The translations under genes and the position numbers were made by a program. Source: Cupriavidus gilardii J11 (lineage in GTDB: Bacteria; Pseudomonadota; Gammaproteobacteria; Burkholderiales; Burkholderiaceae). Taken from it: a stretch of 32,416 bases of DNA. The stretch is taken from contig NZ_VLJN01000067.1 of the NCBI RefSeq assembly GCF_007829435.1, positions 72,490-104,905 of the forward strand. The letters run 5' to 3'. Below the pieces are notes generated by a model. That model did not search any database. It was not told where the DNA came from and was given only the letters and a program-made list of their open reading frames with translations. Shown here piece after piece: positions 18,292 through 30,336 of the stretch. Every line of letters starts with the position of its first letter. Within the stretch, counting starts at the first letter, position 1.

Positions 18292-18427
18292 CGGCTTCAG
18301 AACCGGCCTTCGCCAATCCGCCGCACATCGACACACATAACGACAACCGATGCGAGCCATGCCAACCATGCCCACCATCGCAACCGGGCGCGCCTTTGGC
18401 CAGTCCGCGAACGCGGGCGCCCATGCC

Positions 18428-19636
18428 ATGCCGCGCTTTCGCTGGACCGCGCGCGATGGCGCGGGCAAGGCCGCCAGTGGCGAGCTTCGCGCGGCCACGC
18501 CAGCCGACGTCCGGGCGGCGCTGCGCGTGCGTGGCCTCTGTTCCATACGTGTCAGCCCATGTCCGGCGCCACGTGGCCGGCGGATCGGTGCCGGCGATAC
18601 CGCCCGCTTCACGCGGCAACTCGGCACCCTGCTGCACGCTGGCATTCCGCTGCTGCAATCGATCGATCTGATCGCACGCGGCCATGCCAACGCCCGCTTT
18701 GCGCGGCTGCTGTCGGCGGTACGCGACGACATCGAGTCAGGCAGCAGCCTCGCGCAGGCGCTGCGTCCCCACCCGCAGGTGTTCGGTCCCTTGTATTGCA
18801 ACCTGGTCGAAGCCGGCGAGGCGGGCGGCGTGCTGCCGGAGCAGCTCGACAGGCTCGCCCGCCAACTGGAAGCGTCGATCGCATTACGTGCCCGACTGCG
18901 GGCCGCGCTGCGTTATCCGGCGGTATTGCTGGCGGTGGCTGCCGTCGTGCTGGCAATCCTGGGAACCGCGGTGGTTCCCGCCTTCAAGGACGTCTTCGCC
19001 AGCATCGCGGGCCAGGGCGCGGACGTCGACGCCAGCCTCCCCGCGCTGACGCGGCTGGTGATCGCCTGGTCCGACGCCATGGCCGCGTATTGGCCAGTGC
19101 TGCTCGGTTTGCCGGTGCTGGTGGCGGCGACAGGCATGCGCGCGCTGCGGCATTCGGAACGGGCGCAACGGCTGCGCGACCGGATTGCGCTGCGCCTGCC
19201 CGTGCTGGGCGGCGTGTTGCGCAAGGCCGTGACAGCGCGCTGGACGCGAACCCTGTCGACGCTGCTGCAGTCCGGACTGCCGCTGATGGACGCCATGGAA
19301 GCCACCGGGCACGCGTCGGGCAACTGGGCCTATTGCGATGCTACGCGGCGTGCCGCCCATGCGGTCGCCAGCGGCGCCAGCCTGAGCCAGGCATTGCGCG
19401 GCGCCGGACTGTTCGACGAGATGCTGCTGCAGATGGTGCAGATCGGCGAACAGGCCGGCGCCGTCGACACGATGCTGGCCCGGGTCGCGGACGCGCACGA
19501 GCGGAATATCGACGAGGCCGTGGCCTCGATGGCGGCGTTGTTCGAACCGTTGATCATCGTGGTGCTCGGCGTGCTGATCGGCGGCATGGTGGTAGCCATG
19601 TATCTGCCGATCTTCCAGCTGGCGCAGGCGGTCTGA
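18428..19636 (+). CDS. pilC: Type IV pilus inner-membrane platform protein PilC
   Basis: Polytopic protein on which PilB acts to assemble pilins. Two T2SF (GspF) domains: the first with FTRQLGTLLHAGIPLLQSID and YCNLVEAGEAGGVLPEQLDR, the second with WTRTLSTLLQSGLPLMDAME and MVQIGEQAGAVDTMLAR. Membrane segments occur at about residues 170, 230 and 375 (PLIIVVLGVLIGGMVVAMYL). I place the start at 18428 (MPRFRWTARDGAGK), which gives 402 residues, close to the usual length, and matches the family N-terminus. In-frame ATGs at 18350-18368 would add 20-26 unrelated residues. It lies between pilB and pilD in the common pilBCD order. Confidence 0.92.
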   Translation: MPRFRWTARDGAGKAASGELRAATPADVRAALRVRGLCSIRVSPCPAPRGRRIGAGDTARFTRQLGTLLHAGIPLLQSIDLIARGHANARFARLLSAVRDDIESGSSLAQALRPHPQVFGPLYCNLVEAGEAGGVLPEQLDRLARQLEASIALRARLRAALRYPAVLLAVAAVVLAILGTAVVPAFKDVFASIAGQGADVDASLPALTRLVIAWSDAMAAYWPVLLGLPVLVAATGMRALRHSERAQRLRDRIALRLPVLGGVLRKAVTARWTRTLSTLLQSGLPLMDAMEATGHASGNWAYCDATRRAAHAVASGASLSQALRGAGLFDEMLLQMVQIGEQAGAVDTMLARVADAHERNIDEAVASMAALFEPLIIVVLGVLIGGMVVAMYLPIFQLAQAV

Positions 19637-19639
19637 TCC

Positions 19640-20575
19640 ATGACGATGACATCCCTGCTTGGCGCGACTGCGCATGGCCAAGGGCAGATGCAATGGCAGA
19701 TCGCGGCACTGGCGGCGCTGCCGCCGTGGTTCCTGCTGACCGCCGCGGCATTGCTCGGCCTGGTGGTCGGCAGCTTCCTCAATGTGGTAATCCATCGCCT
19801 GCCGCGGATGATCGAGCGCGAGGACGCGAACTGGCAGGCGCAGTCGCGCAACGAGCCGCTGCCCTTCCCGGAACGCTACGATCTCGCGGTGCCGCGCTCG
19901 GCCTGCCCTCACTGTGGCCACGCCATTGCGCCATGGGAGAACATCCCGGTGCTCGGTTATCTGCTATTGCGCGGCCGCTGTTCGGCTTGCGGCGCCCCCA
20001 TTCCGTTGCGCTACCCCGCGGTCGAGCTGGCCAGCGCGCTGTTCGCGGTCGCGGCGGTATGGCAGTTCGGTCCAGGCTGGCAGGCGTTGGCCGCGATGGC
20101 GCTGGGATGGTCGTTGCTGGCGCTGGCCGTCATTGACGCCGAGACGAAACTGTTGCCCGACCAGATCACGCAGCCGCTGCTGTGGCTGGGGCTGCTGGTC
20201 AATGTCCATGGCATGTTCGCGCCGCTGCCGGACGCGGTGATCGGCGCCGTCGCGGGTTACCTGTTCATGTGGACGGTGTCGTGGCTGTTCAGCGTGTTGC
20301 GCGGCAAGGAGGGCATGGGTTACGGCGATTTCAAGCTGGTGGCGGCGCTGGGGGGCTGGTTTGGATGGCAGGCACTGCCGGCGGTGATCCTGCTGTCATC
20401 GCTGGCCGGGATTGCGCTCGGTTTTGCCGCTATCGCGTTGCGACGTCACAATCCGGATGAACACCTGCCCTTCGGGCCATTTCTCGCCGTGGCGGGGGGC
20501 GTGGTGCTGTTCGCGGGCAGCCATTGGTTGCTGCCCGAACTGCTCGCGCTGGCCTGGCAGCCACTGGCACACTGA
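19640..20575 (+). CDS. pilD: Prepilin peptidase / N-methyltransferase PilD
   Basis: Inner-membrane aspartyl protease that cleaves the leader of type IV prepilins and methylates the new N-terminal residue. 311 residues. GSFLNVVIHRLPRM near the N-terminus, a cytoplasmic zinc site of two CxxC pairs (CPHCGHAIAPWENIPVLGYL and CSACGAPIPLRYP), and the two catalytic Asp in LAVIDAETKLLPD and GYGDFKL. About eight membrane helices. It starts 3 bp after the pilC stop, so translation is probably coupled. No pilin gene is in the window; substrates must lie elsewhere. Confidence 0.96.
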   Translation: MTMTSLLGATAHGQGQMQWQIAALAALPPWFLLTAAALLGLVVGSFLNVVIHRLPRMIEREDANWQAQSRNEPLPFPERYDLAVPRSACPHCGHAIAPWENIPVLGYLLLRGRCSACGAPIPLRYPAVELASALFAVAAVWQFGPGWQALAAMALGWSLLALAVIDAETKLLPDQITQPLLWLGLLVNVHGMFAPLPDAVIGAVAGYLFMWTVSWLFSVLRGKEGMGYGDFKLVAALGGWFGWQALPAVILLSSLAGIALGFAAIALRRHNPDEHLPFGPFLAVAGGVVLFAGSHWLLPELLALAWQPLAH

Positions 20576-20602
20576 CAGAGCGATAAAAGGAACGCTGCAG
20601 GC

Positions 20603-21229
20603 ATGCTTCAGATCGGACTTACTGGTGGCATCGGCTCGGGCAAGAGCCGCGTCGCGGACCTGTTCGCCGAGCGCGGGGCCGCGCTGATCGATACGGACCT
20701 GATCGCGCACGAGATCACCGCGCCCGGTGGGGCCGCGATCGCGGCGCTGGTGGAGGCCTTCGGGCCCGGCTGTCTGCGCGCCGATGGGGCAATGGACCGG
20801 GACGCCATGCGCGCGCTGGTGTTCTCCGACGCCACGGCGAAGGCGAGACTGGAAGCCATTACGCATCCGCTGATCCGGCAGGTCACCGAAACACGTGCCG
20901 CCGCCATCCGCGACGGGGGGCAACACGCCTATCTGATCTATGTGGTGCCGCTGCTGGTCGAGTCCGGCACCTGGCGCGATCGCGTCGACCGTGTGCTGGT
21001 GGTCGACTGCAGCGAAACGACGCAGATCGCCAGGGTGATGGCGCGAAACGGCTTCGCGCGCGAACAGGTGGAAGCCATCATGGCCAGGCAGGCCACGCGT
21101 GCGCAGCGGCTGGCCTGTGCCGACGACGTCATCGACAACGACGGTCCGGCGCAAGCCCTGGCCCCGCAAGTGGCCGCGCTGGATCGTCGTTACAGGGAAC
21201 TGGCCGCCACGTCCCATCGGGAGGAATAA
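20603..21229 (+). CDS. coaE: Dephospho-CoA kinase
   Basis: Last step of coenzyme A synthesis. 208 residues, usual length. P-loop [15 protein letters not shown] at the N-terminus, then [13 protein letters not shown] for substrate binding, ITHPLIR, and YVVPLLVES. It follows pilD by 27 bp, the common proteobacterial order pilD-coaE-zapD-yacG. It is probably co-transcribed with the pil genes, although its function is unrelated. Confidence 0.96.
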   Translation: MLQIGLTGGIGSGKSRVADLFAERGAALIDTDLIAHEITAPGGAAIAALVEAFGPGCLRADGAMDRDAMRALVFSDATAKARLEAITHPLIRQVTETRAAAIRDGGQHAYLIYVVPLLVESGTWRDRVDRVLVVDCSETTQIARVMARNGFAREQVEAIMARQATRAQRLACADDVIDNDGPAQALAPQVAALDRRYRELAATSHREE

Positions 21230-21324
21230 GCCCGCCGGTGCCGCCCTCCTGCGATGACACCGCACTTCCGGTACACCCGGGGCGGATTTCCTGCTTCCGC
21301 GGGGGCCGGATTGGCCGGCTTTCA

Positions 21325-21353
21325 TTGTCCTCGCACGCGCTCTCGCATAGAAT
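21325..21353 (+). promoter_or_regulatory. Promoter upstream of zapD
   Basis: TTGTCC (21325-21330), a 17-bp spacer, and TAGAAT (21348-21353). The expected start is near 21360. The -10 is centred in the inverted repeat CGCAT-AGA-ATGCG. The leader to the chosen TTG start is about 150 nt. Confidence 0.65.
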
Positions 21354-21512
21354 GCGTTGGAATATGCTGCCGAGGGCATGCATACGGCCGCACGTGGAAG
21401 CTCCGCGTGCTTCTCTGTACCGATCGCCTCGCGCCCCGGCCTGAGCCGATTCGACACCGAATCCGACTGGGCCGGCAAGCTGGCCCGACGCCGCGCCGCA
21501 CGGACACTCCCC

Positions 21513-22271
21513 TTGATTCTGTACGAATATCCTTTCAACGAACGCATCAGGACACTCCTGCGCCTGGAGGACCTGTTCGATCGCCTGGATTACTTTCTCG
21601 CACAGGAGCATCCGCTGCAGCACCATGTCGCGCTGACGACCGTGTTCGAGATCATCGACGTGGCCGGCCGCGCGGACCTGAAAAGCGACCTGATCAAGGA
21701 GCTGGACCGGCAACGCCAGGCGCTGAACGCGCTGCGCGCCAGTCCGCAGATCGACCAGCAGACGCTCGATGCCGTGATCGGCGAGATCGAACAGGCCATC
21801 GCGCAACTGAACCAGACCGTCGGCAAGGCGGGCCAGTTGCTGACCGATAACGAGTGGCTCACCAGCATCCGCAGCCGTGCCATCATCCCCGGCGGCACCT
21901 GCGAGTTCGACCTGCCGTCGTATTACGCATGGCAGCATCGGCCCGCCGAGGAACGCCGCGCCGATATCCTCAAGTGGGTCCGCCCGCTGGTGCCGCTGCG
22001 CATCGGCACGGGCGCCGTGCTTCGGCTGCTGCGCGAATCCGGCCAGAGCGGCAAGGTGATCGCCACCGGCGGCAGCTATCAGCAGATGCTGTCCGGCCGC
22101 AGCTACCAGCTGATGCAGGTGCTGCTGGACGAGTCGCTGCTGGCCTTCATCCCCGAGATGAGCGCGAACAAGTACATGCTGTGGGTACGCTTCACGCAGC
22201 AGGATGGCGACATGCGCCCCCGCTCGGTCGACGCCGATATTCCTTTCCTGCTGAAACTCTGCAATTTCTGA
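21513..22271 (+). CDS. zapD: Cell division protein ZapD
   Basis: Cytoplasmic protein that binds and bundles FtsZ filaments. 252 residues from the TTG at 21513, which begins at the family start [20 protein letters not shown]. Other matches: [54 protein letters not shown] and the C-terminal [16 protein letters not shown]. An in-frame ATG at 21378 would add 45 residues with no family resemblance, but it has GAGGG close upstream, so the true start needs testing. ftsZ itself is in the right part of this window. Confidence 0.92.
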   Translation: MILYEYPFNERIRTLLRLEDLFDRLDYFLAQEHPLQHHVALTTVFEIIDVAGRADLKSDLIKELDRQRQALNALRASPQIDQQTLDAVIGEIEQAIAQLNQTVGKAGQLLTDNEWLTSIRSRAIIPGGTCEFDLPSYYAWQHRPAEERRADILKWVRPLVPLRIGTGAVLRLLRESGQSGKVIATGGSYQQMLSGRSYQLMQVLLDESLLAFIPEMSANKYMLWVRFTQQDGDMRPRSVDADIPFLLKLCNF

Positions 22272-22277
22272 TTGGCC

Positions 22278-22472
22278 ATGCCGACCGTAGTCAAATGCCC
22301 GACCTGCGGCAAGGACGTGGTTTGGGTACCGGAGAACAAGTTCCGGCCCTTCTGTTCCGAACGCTGCAAGCAGATCGACCTGGGGGCCTGGGCCACCGAG
22401 AAGTATGTGATCGGTGGTAAACCGGGCGAGGATGCCCCGGAGGGGGCGGAGCGGGAGGATGGAGAGGATTGA
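22278..22472 (+). CDS. yacG: DNA gyrase inhibitor YacG (zinc-binding)
   Basis: 64 residues. One zinc finger from [10 protein letters not shown] and CSERCKQ (Cys4), then [15 protein letters not shown], the conserved helix and turn of YacG. The acidic tail [14 protein letters not shown] is variable in the family. In E. coli YacG binds GyrB and inhibits gyrase. The ATG lies 6 bp after the zapD stop; TTG at 22272 is less likely. Confidence 0.93.
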   Translation: MPTVVKCPTCGKDVVWVPENKFRPFCSERCKQIDLGAWATEKYVIGGKPGEDAPEGAEREDGED

Positions 22473-22501
22473 GGGCAGTCACCGCCAACAAGAACAGACC
22501 G

Positions 22502-22906
22502 CTAAACCCCCTCCGCCCCCAGCCACTCCACCACGGGAATGGTTGCCGGCAACAGCGGTGCCACCGTGACCGGCACCGTCTCCCAGCAGAACGCCTGGCC
22601 CTCGCGCCCCACCGGCTCGCCGTTCCACCCCGTCACCTTGCAGAAATGCAGCCGCACATAGGCGTGCGGATAATCGTGCTCCAGCACATGCCAGCGCGCC
22701 GACGCGGTGATGTCGAGGCCAAGTTCCTCGTGCAATTCGCGCGCAAGCGCCGCCTCCACCGATTCGCCCGGCTCCAGCTTGCCGCCCGGAAATTCCCAGT
22801 ATCCCTCGTAGGGCTTGCCCGATGGCCGCTGCGCCAGCAGGAAGCGGCCGTCACCGCGCACCAGCACGCCAACCGCTACCTCGGTGACCGGACGGGCGCC
22901 GCTCAT
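22502..22906 (-). CDS. mutT: MutT-type Nudix hydrolase (8-oxo-dGTP diphosphatase)
   Basis: 134 residues. Removes oxidised dGTP from the nucleotide pool. The start MSGARPVTEVAVGVLVRGDG is followed by AQRPSGKPYEGYWEFPGG and a complete Nudix box, with ESVEAALARELHEELGL holding the metal-binding Glu residues. The ATG at 22906 overlaps the stop of the upstream ATPase gene by 4 bp (ATGA), so the frame extending to 22978 is not used. It converges on yacG with 29 bp between the stops. mutT near secA is common in proteobacteria. Confidence 0.92.
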   Translation of the reverse strand: MSGARPVTEVAVGVLVRGDGRFLLAQRPSGKPYEGYWEFPGGKLEPGESVEAALARELHEELGLDITASARWHVLEHDYPHAYVRLHFCKVTGWNGEPVGREGQAFCWETVPVTVAPLLPATIPVVEWLGAEGV

Positions 22907-23805
22907 GGCTTGGGCTCGCCGGCGTGGCCGCTGAACGGGCGGCCATGCTTGCCACCCCAGTCGCGCGCGAACTGCCATGCCACGCGGCCCGAGCGCGAGC
23001 CGCGTTCAAGCGCCCACACCAGCGCCTCCCCGCGGGCGGCCTCGATATCGGTGTCGGTGCAGCCGAAATGGCGCAGCCAATGTCCGACGATGGCCAGGTA
23101 TTCGTCCTGCTTGGGCGGGTAGAACGACAGCCACAGGCCGAAGCGCTCGGACAGCGAGATCTTCTCCTCGACCACTTCGCCGGGATGGATCTCGCCATCG
23201 TCGGTATGCCGATAGCCCTCGTTGTCCTTCATGTATTCGGGCAGCAGATGGCGACGATTGGAGGTGGCGTAGATCAGCACATTGTCCGATTGCGCCGCCA
23301 CCGACCCGTCCAGCGCCGACTTCAAGGACTTGTAGCCCGATTCGCCGTCCTCGAACGACAGATCGTCGCAGAAGACGACGAACCGCTCCGGACGCTGCGC
23401 CAACTGCTCGACGATATCGCCCAGATCGCCCAGATCGGATTTGTCGACCTCCACCAGCCGCAGCCCCTCGCCGACGAAGGCGTTCAGGCAGGCCTTGATC
23501 AGTGACGACTTGCCGGTGCCGCGCGCGCCGGTCAGCAGCACGTTGTTGGCAGGCAGGCGCTGCACGAACTGGCGCGTATTGGCGACGATCGCCTGCTTCT
23601 GCCGCTCGATATTCTTCAGGTCGTCCAGATAGATGGGCGGCAGCTGGCGGATCGGCTGGAGGTAGCCGATGTTGCCGAACAGGCTCTGGCGCTTGCGCCA
23701 GCGGAAGGCCACGGCCTGCTGCCAGTCGGCCTCCGTGAGCTGGGGCGGCAGCCATTGCTCGAGGCGGCCGAGAAATTGATCGAGACGGGCGGCGAGATCG
23801 GACAT
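22903..23805 (-). CDS. DUF815-type AAA+ ATPase
   Basis: 300 residues. N-terminal helical part with WRKRQSLFGNIGYLQPI, then ATPase core: Walker A LLTGARGTGKSSLIKA (about residue 90), Walker B RFVVFCDDLSFEDGE, sensor region LIYATSNRRHLLPEYM, and the DUF815 signature GLWLSFYPPKQDEYL. The family is widespread in proteobacteria and lacks a well-established function. The start MSDLAARLDQFLGRL at 23805 is chosen on family length; upstream codons to 23880 resemble intergenic sequence. It is translationally coupled to mutT and follows argJ on the same strand. Confidence 0.9.
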   Translation of the reverse strand: MSDLAARLDQFLGRLEQWLPPQLTEADWQQAVAFRWRKRQSLFGNIGYLQPIRQLPPIYLDDLKNIERQKQAIVANTRQFVQRLPANNVLLTGARGTGKSSLIKACLNAFVGEGLRLVEVDKSDLGDLGDIVEQLAQRPERFVVFCDDLSFEDGESGYKSLKSALDGSVAAQSDNVLIYATSNRRHLLPEYMKDNEGYRHTDDGEIHPGEVVEEKISLSERFGLWLSFYPPKQDEYLAIVGHWLRHFGCTDTDIEAARGEALVWALERGSRSGRVAWQFARDWGGKHGRPFSGHAGEPKP

Positions 23806-23867
23806 GGCGTCAGCGGAAGGACGGAGGGCGGCCGGCACGCGCCGGCGCGCAAGGACAGGAAAATCCA

Positions 23868-23893
23868 GGGGAAGGCCCACACGGACCTTCCCC
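23868..23893 (-). terminator. Possible weak terminator after argJ
   Basis: On the minus strand GGGGAAGG (23893-23886) pairs with CCTTCCCC (23875-23868), with two further G-C pairs past a bulged base. Thirteen bases after the argJ stop; followed by TGGATTTTCC, a poor T-run. It may cause partial termination before the ATPase gene. Confidence 0.35.
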
Positions 23894-23905
23894 GTCGCTA
23901 CAGCA

Positions 23906-25135
23906 TCAGGAGCGGTAGTCGGCGTTGATCGACACGTAGTCGTGCGACAGGTCGCAGGTCCAGACGGTGGCCGTGGCGTCGCCGCGGCCGAGCGCGATGC
24001 GCACCGTGATCTCGGCCTGCTTCATCACGCGCTGGCCGTCTTCCTCGCGGTAGTCCGGGTTGCGGCCGCCGTCCCTGGCGACCCACACATCGTCCAGCCA
24101 CAGGTTGACGCGGGCGACATCGAGGTCGTCGACGCCGGCATAGCCCACCGCCGCCAGGATGCGGCCGAGATTGGGATCGGATGCATAGAACGCGGTCTTG
24201 ACCAACGGGGAATGCGCAACCGCATAGGCGATCTGGCGACACTCGGCCACATCGCGGCCGCCTTCCACCCGGATGGTCATCAGCTTGGTCGCGCCCTCGC
24301 CGTCGCGCACGATCATCTGCGCGAGTTCCTGCGCAAGCGACGTCACCGCGTCGCGCAGCGCTTCGAAGGCCTCGCCATCGGCGCGATCGATGACCGGCGC
24401 ACCCGACTGCCCCGTAGCGATCAGCACGAAGGAATCGTTGGTCGACGTATCGCCGTCGATCGTGATGCTATTGAAGGAGTGATCGGCTGCATGCGTCACC
24501 AACGCCTGCAGCACCGGCTGTGCGACCGACGCGTCGGTGGCGATAAAGCCCAGCATCGTCGCCATATTGGGCCGGATCATGCCGGCGCCCTTGCTGATGC
24601 CGGACAGCGTGACGGTCTTGCCGCCGATCTGCACCGTGCGGGACGCGGCCTTCGGCTGCGTGTCGGTCGTCATGATCGCCTCGGCCGCCGCCAGCCAGTT
24701 GTCAGCCTTGGCATTGTCGACGGCTGCCGGCAGCCCCGCCAGCAGCCGGTCCATCGGCAGCGGTTCGAGGATCACGCCGGTCGAGAACGGCAGCACCTGG
24801 TCGGCACCAATGCCGAGCAGCTTGCCCACGGCCTCGCAGGTCGCGCGAGCATTGGCAAGGCCAGGCTGACCGGTACCGGCATTGGCGTTGCCGGTGTTGA
24901 CGACCAGCGCCCGGATGCCCTTGCCCGCGGCCAGATGTTCGCGGCATACCTGTACCGGCGCGGCGCAGAATCGGTTACGGGTGAACACGCCGGCCACGGT
25001 GCTGCCTTCGGCCACACGCACGACCATCACGTCCTTGCGGTTGGCCTTGCGGATGCCGGCCTCGGCCCAGCCCAGCTCGACGCCGGCGACCGGTTTCAGA
25101 TCTTCTGCGCGCGGCAGCGGCAAATTGACTGCCAT
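23906..25135 (-). CDS. argJ: Bifunctional ornithine acetyltransferase / N-acetylglutamate synthase ArgJ
   Basis: Recycles the acetyl group from N-acetylornithine to glutamate in arginine synthesis and can also use acetyl-CoA. 409 residues. The precursor cleaves itself at [20 protein letters not shown], with the nucleophilic Thr after MA (about residue 190); [12 protein letters not shown] forms the oxyanion region. The C-terminus [19 protein letters not shown] and VSINADYRS is typical. It lies 42 bp after secA on the same strand. Confidence 0.96.
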   Translation of the reverse strand: MAVNLPLPRAEDLKPVAGVELGWAEAGIRKANRKDVMVVRVAEGSTVAGVFTRNRFCAAPVQVCREHLAAGKGIRALVVNTGNANAGTGQPGLANARATCEAVGKLLGIGADQVLPFSTGVILEPLPMDRLLAGLPAAVDNAKADNWLAAAEAIMTTDTQPKAASRTVQIGGKTVTLSGISKGAGMIRPNMATMLGFIATDASVAQPVLQALVTHAADHSFNSITIDGDTSTNDSFVLIATGQSGAPVIDRADGEAFEALRDAVTSLAQELAQMIVRDGEGATKLMTIRVEGGRDVAECRQIAYAVAHSPLVKTAFYASDPNLGRILAAVGYAGVDDLDVARVNLWLDDVWVARDGGRNPDYREEDGQRVMKQAEITVRIALGRGDATATVWTCDLSHDYVSINADYRS

Positions 25136-25177
25136 ATGAATTCCTCGCTTCGCTGCTGTGTTCGTAAGAGGGGGCGA

Positions 25178-27937
<2,760 letters not shown>

Positions 27938-28134
27938 CGATTGTGTTACCCCGTCCGGCCGCGGCCACACCGCCACATAAAGTACGGCGAGGCATCAGGC
28001 GGGCGAGGAAAGAGAGGATTGGCGCAAAACGCCGAGTTTATCACGCGCGGCCGGCGTTTCCGGGGCCGGCGCGCGCGGCGCGGCGGTGCCCGCGGCCGGC
28101 CCGCGCGGCCTGCCGGCGACGCCGCCCGGCACGC

Positions 28135-28140
28135 TAGAAT
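28135..28140 (+). promoter_or_regulatory. -10 element of dciA implying a leaderless mRNA
   Basis: TAGAAT ends 5 bp before the dciA ATG at 28146. Transcription normally starts 6-8 bp after the -10, that is, on or beside the A of the ATG. No Shine-Dalgarno is present. A weak TGCCGG stands 18 bp upstream as a possible -35. Confidence 0.5.
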
Positions 28141-28145
28141 GCGGC

Positions 28146-28649
28146 ATGCGCCTGTTCACCCATCACGCCCTGCAAACGCCGGCCGCCAAGCCGCTGAACG
28201 ACTGGCTCGCCAAATCCGGCCCGGTATCGTCGCTGATGCGTACCGCCCAGCAGCTGGCGGCGCTGGAAGGCGAGGTGATGGCCCTGCTGCCGCCGGCGCT
28301 GCGCGCCGGTATCGCGGTGGCTGGGATCAAGCAGGACATGCGCACGCCCGGCGAGCCGCGCACCTTGCTGCTGCTGGCGGCGCATGGCGCCGCGGCGGCG
28401 CGGGTGCGCCAGATCGTGCCGAGCCTGCTGGCGCGGCTGCAACAGCGCGGCGCCGGCATCGACGCGGTCAAGGTCAGGGTCCAGCCCGAGGTCGGGCGGG
28501 GAGATTGGGAAGTCGAGCCTGCGCCGCGCAAGCCGAAGCCTGGGGTCCCGGCGGCCGGCGTCGCGAGCCTGCACGAGCTCGAAAGGACGTTGCCGGATTC
28601 GCCGCTACGGGAGGCGGTGAGGGAGATGTTGGCGCGGCATCGGGGGTGA
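28146..28649 (+). CDS. dciA: DciA (DUF721) helicase loader
   Basis: 167 residues. DUF721-like N-terminal domain: PLNDWLAKSGPVSSLMRTAQ, VAGIKQDMRTPG, LLLAAHGAAAARVRQIVPSL and VKVRVQPEV, the last resembling the conserved end of the domain. DciA is the ancestral factor that loads the replicative helicase DnaB in bacteria lacking DnaC. A Pro/Lys-rich linker and a short helix ELERTLPDSPLREAVREMLA follow. The start MRLFTHHALQTPA is set by the immediately upstream -10. It lies between secA and lpxC, where E. coli has secM. Confidence 0.83.
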   Translation: MRLFTHHALQTPAAKPLNDWLAKSGPVSSLMRTAQQLAALEGEVMALLPPALRAGIAVAGIKQDMRTPGEPRTLLLLAAHGAAAARVRQIVPSLLARLQQRGAGIDAVKVRVQPEVGRGDWEVEPAPRKPKPGVPAAGVASLHELERTLPDSPLREAVREMLARHRG

Positions 28650-28701
28650 GGGCGTCTGGTGGGCCGTGACTGCCCTCTCCCCCGCCCAACGCCACAACCC
28701 C

Positions 28702-29619
28702 TCACGCAAACGCCGGCTGCAACTGTGGCAGAAACGCCGCCGGCGCCTCTTCCTGGCGTTCGAAGCTGACCACTTCATAGGCCGCCTCGTCGGCCAGCAG
28801 CGCGCGCAGCAACTGGTTGTTCAGGCCGTGACCCGACTTGTGCGCGACGTAGGCGCCGATCAGCGGATGGCCGATCACATACAGGTCGCCGATCGCGTCG
28901 AGGATCTTGTGGCGCACGAACTCGTCGCCGTAGCGCAGTTCCTCGTTGTTCAGCATCCGGTGCTCATCCAGCACGATCGCGTTGTCAAGGCTACCGCCCC
29001 GCGCCAGCCCCATCTCGCGCAACGCCTCGACTTCGTGCGCGAAGCCGAACGTGCGAGCACGGGCAATCTCGCGCACATAGCTGGTGTCGGCGAAGTCAAT
29101 CTCGAAGGTCTGGCCGGTCTTGTCGACGGCCGGGTGACGGAAATCGATGGTGAACGACAGCTTGAAGCCGAAGAATGGCTCCAGCCGCGCCAGCTTGTCG
29201 CCGTCGCGCACCTCCACCGCCTTCTTCACACGGATGAACTTCTTGGCCGCCGGCTGTTCCTCGATACCCGCCGATTGCAGCAGGAACACGAAGGAAGCGG
29301 CGCTGCCGTCCATGATCGGGATTTCCTCGGCGTCGACGTCCACGTAGAGGTTGTCGATGCCCAGGCCCGCGCAGGCGGACATCAGGTGCTCCACGGTCGA
29401 CACTCGCGCGCCATTCTTCTGCAACACGGACGCGAGCCGGGTATCGCCAATCGCCGATGCGGCCGCCGAGATTTCGACGGCCTCGGGCAGATCGACGCGA
29501 GTGAATACGATGCCGGTATCGACAGGTGCGGGCCGCAACGTCAGCGTCACTTTCCGACCCGAGTGCAAGCCGATACCGACCGTCTTGACCAGGGACTTGA
29601 TGGTGCGCTGTTTCAACAT
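28702..29619 (-). CDS. lpxC: UDP-3-O-acyl-N-acetylglucosamine deacetylase
   Basis: Committed step of lipid A synthesis; zinc-dependent cytosolic enzyme. 305 residues. The start [20 protein letters not shown] is canonical. Zinc His in [17 protein letters not shown], the loop [19 protein letters not shown]-like [13 protein letters not shown], and the second zinc site [13 protein letters not shown], with the catalytic His in [10 protein letters not shown]. The ATG follows AGAGG. Convergent with dciA, with 52 bp between; two 6-bp arms GAGGGC/GCCCTC there could form a weak hairpin. Confidence 0.97.
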   Translation of the reverse strand: MLKQRTIKSLVKTVGIGLHSGRKVTLTLRPAPVDTGIVFTRVDLPEAVEISAAASAIGDTRLASVLQKNGARVSTVEHLMSACAGLGIDNLYVDVDAEEIPIMDGSAASFVFLLQSAGIEEQPAAKKFIRVKKAVEVRDGDKLARLEPFFGFKLSFTIDFRHPAVDKTGQTFEIDFADTSYVREIARARTFGFAHEVEALREMGLARGGSLDNAIVLDEHRMLNNEELRYGDEFVRHKILDAIGDLYVIGHPLIGAYVAHKSGHGLNNQLLRALLADEAAYEVVSFERQEEAPAAFLPQLQPAFA

Positions 29620-29633
29620 GACGGCCTCTGCTA

Positions 29634-29664
29634 ATTATTAAAATCTATCGGGCATGAGATGCAA
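29634..29664 (-). promoter_or_regulatory. Putative promoter of lpxC
   Basis: On the minus strand TTGCAT (29664-29659) and the AT-rich TTAATAAT; the best -10 reading AATAAT (29639-29634) leaves a long 19-bp spacer, TAATAA leaves 18. The -10 is only about 14 bp from the ATG, so the leader would be very short, yet an AGAGG Shine-Dalgarno is present. Confidence 0.4.
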
Positions 29665-29761
29665 TAAATGCGATCTTACCACTGCGCGGATTTCCGCGCT
29701 GCACCACTTTTGTTTCGGCCTGTTAACGGCAGGCGGGCGTGTATCAAAAAAGCCGCATAGG

Positions 29762-30292
29762 TTACTCTTTGCGTAACGTACCGTCGCCGTCGCGCAACAC
29801 GTCCAGCACCGCTTCCGCGCTGCTGACCTTGAACTCGCCAGGCGCCTCCACGGCAAGATGCGTCACCACGCCATCATCGAGCACCATGACATAGCGTCGC
29901 GAACGCACGCCCATGCCGCGCTTGCTCAGGTCCTGGTCGAGCCCCAGCAGGCGGGTCCATTCGGCGCTGCCGTCGCCCAGCATGCGCACCTTGCCGGTGG
30001 TGCCGTGTTCGCGGCCCCATGCGCCCATCACGTTCGCGTCGTTGACGGACACGCACCAGATCTCGTCGATCCCCGCGGCGCGGATGGCATCGGCATGCCT
30101 GACGAAGCCCGGGAGGTGCTTCGATGAACAGGTGGACGTAAAAGCCCCGGGAAGACCGAACACCACGACGCGTCGGCCCCGCACCAGGTCAGCGACCGAA
30201 AACGCGTTCGGTCCAAGGGCGCAACCGCCCGTCTCGACTTCAAAGTACTCGTAAAGCGTGGCGTCTGGCACGCGCTGGCCGATTGCGATCAT
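29762..30292 (-). CDS. Peroxiredoxin (Prx5 type)
   Basis: 176 residues; reduces H2O2 and alkyl hydroperoxides with thiol donors. The peroxidatic Cys lies in VVVFGLPGAFTSTCSSKHLPGF (PxxxTxxC pattern), after an N-terminus MIAIGQRVPDATLYEYFEVE. Another Cys in EIWCVSVND may act as partner, as in atypical 2-Cys Prx5; the Arg of the active site is probably in SRRYVMVLDDG. The start at 30292 has AAGGA upstream and follows a good promoter; the frame reaching 30364 begins upstream of that promoter. It stands alone between ftsZ and lpxC, as often in this family of bacteria. Confidence 0.92.
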   Translation of the reverse strand: MIAIGQRVPDATLYEYFEVETGGCALGPNAFSVADLVRGRRVVVFGLPGAFTSTCSSKHLPGFVRHADAIRAAGIDEIWCVSVNDANVMGAWGREHGTTGKVRMLGDGSAEWTRLLGLDQDLSKRGMGVRSRRYVMVLDDGVVTHLAVEAPGEFKVSSAEAVLDVLRDGDGTLRKE

Positions 30293-30336
30293 CGAAAGGT
30301 CCTTTGCCAAGGCCGGCGGGGCCGACCCAGTCTGCA

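Noticed and set aside
29735..29785. Terminator after the peroxiredoxin gene (six T on the minus strand at GCGGCTTTTTTG)
   Set aside because: The only nearby stem (GTTAC/GTAAC) is weak, includes the stop codon and is nine bases from the T-run.
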